The notes beneath the pieces are model-generated. The model ran no database searches, was not told the origin of the DNA, and saw nothing but the letters and a program-made list of their open reading frames with translations. 15,298 nt of DNA. Source: CAUZRD01 sp963582255 (GTDB taxonomy: Bacteria > Pseudomonadota > Alphaproteobacteria > Rhizobiales > TMED25). Both the position numbers and the translations under genes were made by a program. The DNA lies in the NCBI GenBank assembly GCA_963582255.1, contig CAUZRD010000034.1, positions 1 through 15,298 on the forward strand, written 5' to 3'. Below are positions 13,517 through 15,298 of this stretch, piece by piece; positions within the stretch are counted from its first letter, which is position 1, and every line of letters begins with the position of its first letter.

Positions 13517-14371
13517 ATGTCTCTCATCTATCCGCTCGTTCATATCGACGATGTTAAACCAGAACAAATGGCCAAAAACGATGGCTGGTCTATCTCTGAA
13601 TTCCTATTACCTATCACTGGAGAGTGCGGCTCATCGACCACCGTATTTCACGCAACCTTCCGCCCCGGATCAACCCATAAGAAGCATCTGCATAGCCGGT
13701 GCGATGAAATTGCTGTCTATCTGAGCGGCCACGGTGTCGTGGGTCAAGGCGATGAACGCTCCGAGGTCTCTGCAGGCCATTGCCGTCTTATTCCTCAAGG
13801 CGCACCACATTTTTTTCATAATGAAACCAGCGATGCTGTCTCGCAGTGCATCGGCTTTTACATCGGTGCAAAGGACGTCGCCGATTCAGGCTATGAATAT
13901 TGCGGCGATGTAACACAGGCAGATCTCGACATGCCCCGCGATGGATTTTCAAAAGGCGCTTTAGTCAATGTCAAGGATGTTACACCTGAACAGATGAATG
14001 AAGAGGATGGCTGGTCAATCACAGATTTCCGGCTGCCTCTTTCAAAACGAAACGGCTCAACGACAACATTGTTCCACGCGACATTCATGCCAGGAGCTGT
14101 GCACAAAAAACACCGGCACGATGCGTGCGAAGAAATTTATTATATTGCATCAGGCCACGGCCTAGCTGGGGTTGGCCCCGACCGGACAGAGGTGAGGGCT
14201 GGGCATTTCCACTATATTCCCAAGGGCGTGGAACACTGGCTTCACAATCTCAGTGAAACCGATCCGATCATCGCATATGGAATCTACATCGGAGCGGGAA
14301 GCGTGGAAGATACAGACTATGTCTATATGGGCGATGTTACCGAAGCTGACCTTGTGGCCAGAACCACTTAA
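13517..14371 (+). CDS. tandem cupin protein with two intact metal sites
   Basis: A 284-residue protein made of two full cupins, residues 8-137 and 150-279, joined by a 12-residue linker. The halves align without gaps at an offset of 142 residues, with 68 of 130 positions identical by hand count. Cupin 1 has Gly51, His57, His59 and Glu64, then Gly87, Pro93, Gly95, His98 and Asn102. Cupin 2 has Gly193, His199, His201 and Glu206, then Gly229, Pro235, Gly237, His240 and Asn244. Each half thus keeps the 3-His/1-Glu metal set and exactly spaced motifs 1 and 2. The shared DVxPEQM...DGWS opening and GYxYxGDVTxADL end are distinctive. Oxalate decarboxylase-like, dioxygenase or isomerase roles are possible; I cannot choose. 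AAGGAG at 13506-13511 sets the start. It precedes the FAH gene by 72 bases. Confidence 0.9.
   Translation: MSLIYPLVHIDDVKPEQMAKNDGWSISEFLLPITGECGSSTTVFHATFRPGSTHKKHLHSRCDEIAVYLSGHGVVGQGDERSEVSAGHCRLIPQGAPHFFHNETSDAVSQCIGFYIGAKDVADSGYEYCGDVTQADLDMPRDGFSKGALVNVKDVTPEQMNEEDGWSITDFRLPLSKRNGSTTTLFHATFMPGAVHKKHRHDACEEIYYIASGHGLAGVGPDRTEVRAGHFHYIPKGVEHWLHNLSETDPIIAYGIYIGAGSVEDTDYVYMGDVTEADLVARTT
13538..13927 (+). repeat. tandem cupin unit 1 (in-frame internal duplication)
   Basis: Codons 8-137 of the tandem cupin gene form the first of two 130-codon units. It aligns gaplessly with unit 2, 426 bases downstream, at about half of amino-acid positions. At the DNA level the units have diverged, so this is a gene-internal duplication, not a recent direct DNA repeat. 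Confidence 0.85.
13964..14353 (+). repeat. tandem cupin unit 2 (in-frame internal duplication)
   Basis: Codons 150-279 form the second unit, carrying HKKHRHDACEE where unit 1 has HKKHLHSRCDE. Metal-ligand positions are unchanged. Differences concentrate in the linker and in strand-facing positions after the second motif (LSETDPIIAYGIY against ETSDAVSQCIGFY), which could alter substrate contact or the dimer interface. Confidence 0.85.
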
Positions 14372-14443
14372 CACTTGAGAAGATACTGCTTGCTAATCAA
14401 ATAATTCATGGCAAAAAGAGATACCGTTATAGAAAGAACCAAT

Positions 14444-15298
14444 ATGCGTTTATGCTATTTTAATGAGTTTCAGATCGGCATTATCATCGATGATCACGTG
14501 GTTGATGTAACAGATCATCTCACAGATCTACCACATCGTGACCGTCAGGATCTTATGCCGGCGCTGATTGCACAGTTTGCAGATTACCGCACGCGGCTTG
14601 AAGCTGCCTGTAGGTCTGGAGATGGCATCGCCCTTAGCAAGGTAACCCTGCGACCGCCTCTGATGCGCCCTGCGACCGTTGATTGCATGGCAGTCAACTA
14701 CATGGAAGATGGCACCCGTACCGAACCCGCACCAATCAATGGTTTCCACAAAGCCTCATCATGCATCATAGGCGAAGGAGAAACGATGGTGCTGGATGAC
14801 ATTCCAGCGGAGGTTTTTGAAGGCGAGGCTGAGCTCGCAGTAATTATCTCCAAGCGAGCCGACCACATCTCCAAAGCCGAAGCAATGAACTATGTCTTTG
14901 GATACACCTGTTTCATCGACGGCTCAGCACGGGGGTTGCCGCCGACCGGAAATACGTTCTTTCAGGTAAAATCACGTGCCACATTTGCGCCACTAGGCCC
15001 GTGGATTGTGACGGCTGATGAAATTCCAGATCCACACAATCTGCATATAAAACTAACTAATAGCGGCAAAATCATGCAGGATTTCAACACCAACGATATG
15101 GCCCACAAAATTCCGCGAATTATCGAATGGTTGAGTGAGATCCACCCCCTAGAAGCAGGGGATATAGTCGCGACAGGAACTAATCATCGGGGGTTGCACC
15201 CGTTCATGGATGGAGATTTGATTGAGCTTGAGATTGAGAAAGTCGGCAAGCTCACCATCAATGTCCATGATGATCTGAAGCGCACATGGAACAGGGTT
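14444..15298 (+). CDS. fumarylacetoacetate hydrolase (FAH) family protein (3' end beyond window)
   Basis: The frame opens at ATG 14444 (MRLCYFNEFQIGIIIDDHVV) and stays open for 285 codons to the last base, so the stop is missing from the window. The N-terminal domain (1-70) is followed by the FAH core: FHKASSCIIGEGETMVLDD (101-119), metal ligands Glu128 and Glu130 (EGEAELAVII) and Asp159 (YTCFIDGSARG), GPWIVTADEIPDPHNL (185-200), and GDIVATGTNHRGLHPFMDGD (239-258). Family members cleave C-C bonds of acylpyruvates and related 1,3-dioxo acids, or act as hydratases, decarboxylases or isomerases. At 285 residues it is already near full length. The weak AGAAAG precedes the start; an in-frame ATG at 14408 would add 12 residues unlike the family. 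It closes a visible series with the tandem cupin and fits the last, chain-cleaving step of a ring-opening route. Confidence 0.92.
   Translation, partial: MRLCYFNEFQIGIIIDDHVVDVTDHLTDLPHRDRQDLMPALIAQFADYRTRLEAACRSGDGIALSKVTLRPPLMRPATVDCMAVNYMEDGTRTEPAPINGFHKASSCIIGEGETMVLDDIPAEVFEGEAELAVIISKRADHISKAEAMNYVFGYTCFIDGSARGLPPTGNTFFQVKSRATFAPLGPWIVTADEIPDPHNLHIKLTNSGKIMQDFNTNDMAHKIPRIIEWLSEIHPLEAGDIVATGTNHRGLHPFMDGDLIELEIEKVGKLTINVHDDLKRTWNRV

Noticed and set aside
14408..14443. Earlier in-frame ATG for the FAH gene
   Set aside because: It adds MAKRDTVIERTN, which is unlike the family start, and has no ribosome binding site. The family normally opens MRLCYF.
1..15298. CRISPR arrays, tRNA or rRNA genes, insertion sequences, prophage or toxin-antitoxin genes
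   Set aside because: No evenly spaced repeats, no cloverleaf-like sequence noticed, no transposase or integrase motifs, and no terminal inverted repeats with target duplications were seen by eye.

Overview
The window looks like an accessory catabolic and transport region of a Gram-negative bacterium, most likely an alphaproteobacterium. The evidence is Shine-Dalgarno-type ribosome binding sites, mixed base composition of roughly half G+C by eye, and family content (NIPSNAP, FAH hydrolase, omega-like and beta/theta-like GSTs, Bcr/CflA and MFS_3 carriers, a CmcJ/NvfI-type oxygenase). A marine alphaproteobacterial origin fits this content but is only a guess. I see no rRNA, tRNA, CRISPR array, transposase or phage gene, and no housekeeping gene that would fix the taxonomy.

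Layout. Positions 2-73 may be the tail of an upstream gene. A + strand group follows: NIPSNAP protein (268-582), MFS carrier (648-1889) and an enolase-superfamily enzyme of the muconate-lactonizing type (1900-2997). Strands then alternate: cupin protein (2999-3814, -), GST (3948-4571, +), Cys-type GST (4615-5310, -), acetolactate-synthase-like ThDP enzyme (5648-7294, +), alpha/beta hydrolase (7299-8156, -). Convergent ends are almost touching (1 and 4 bases), and the divergent gaps hold short palindromes that could be operators. From 8347 to the right edge is one long + strand series: MFS_3 carrier, Bcr/CflA carrier (4-base ATGA overlap), CmcJ/NvfI-like oxygenase, polytopic permease, a 57-residue two-helix membrane protein, a tandem cupin protein, and an FAH-family hydrolase whose 285 codons run off the window without a stop.

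How the genes may work together (inference). The enzymes are of kinds met in breakdown of aromatic, alicyclic or terpenoid carbon skeletons: an oxygenase candidate, cupin metal enzymes, a cycloisomerase/epimerase fold, glutathione-dependent isomerases or transferases, a ThDP C-C lyase/ligase, a serine hydrolase and an FAH-type C-C hydrolase. Four carriers would handle uptake or efflux. Cupin + GST + FAH resembles the gentisate/homogentisate logic (ring opening, glutathione-dependent isomerisation, C-C hydrolysis), but none of the genes can be assigned to a known pathway from sequence alone. The most unusual parts are the tandem cupin with two near-identical intact metal sites, the permease plus small membrane protein pair, and the CmcJ/NvfI-like enzyme placed with them.
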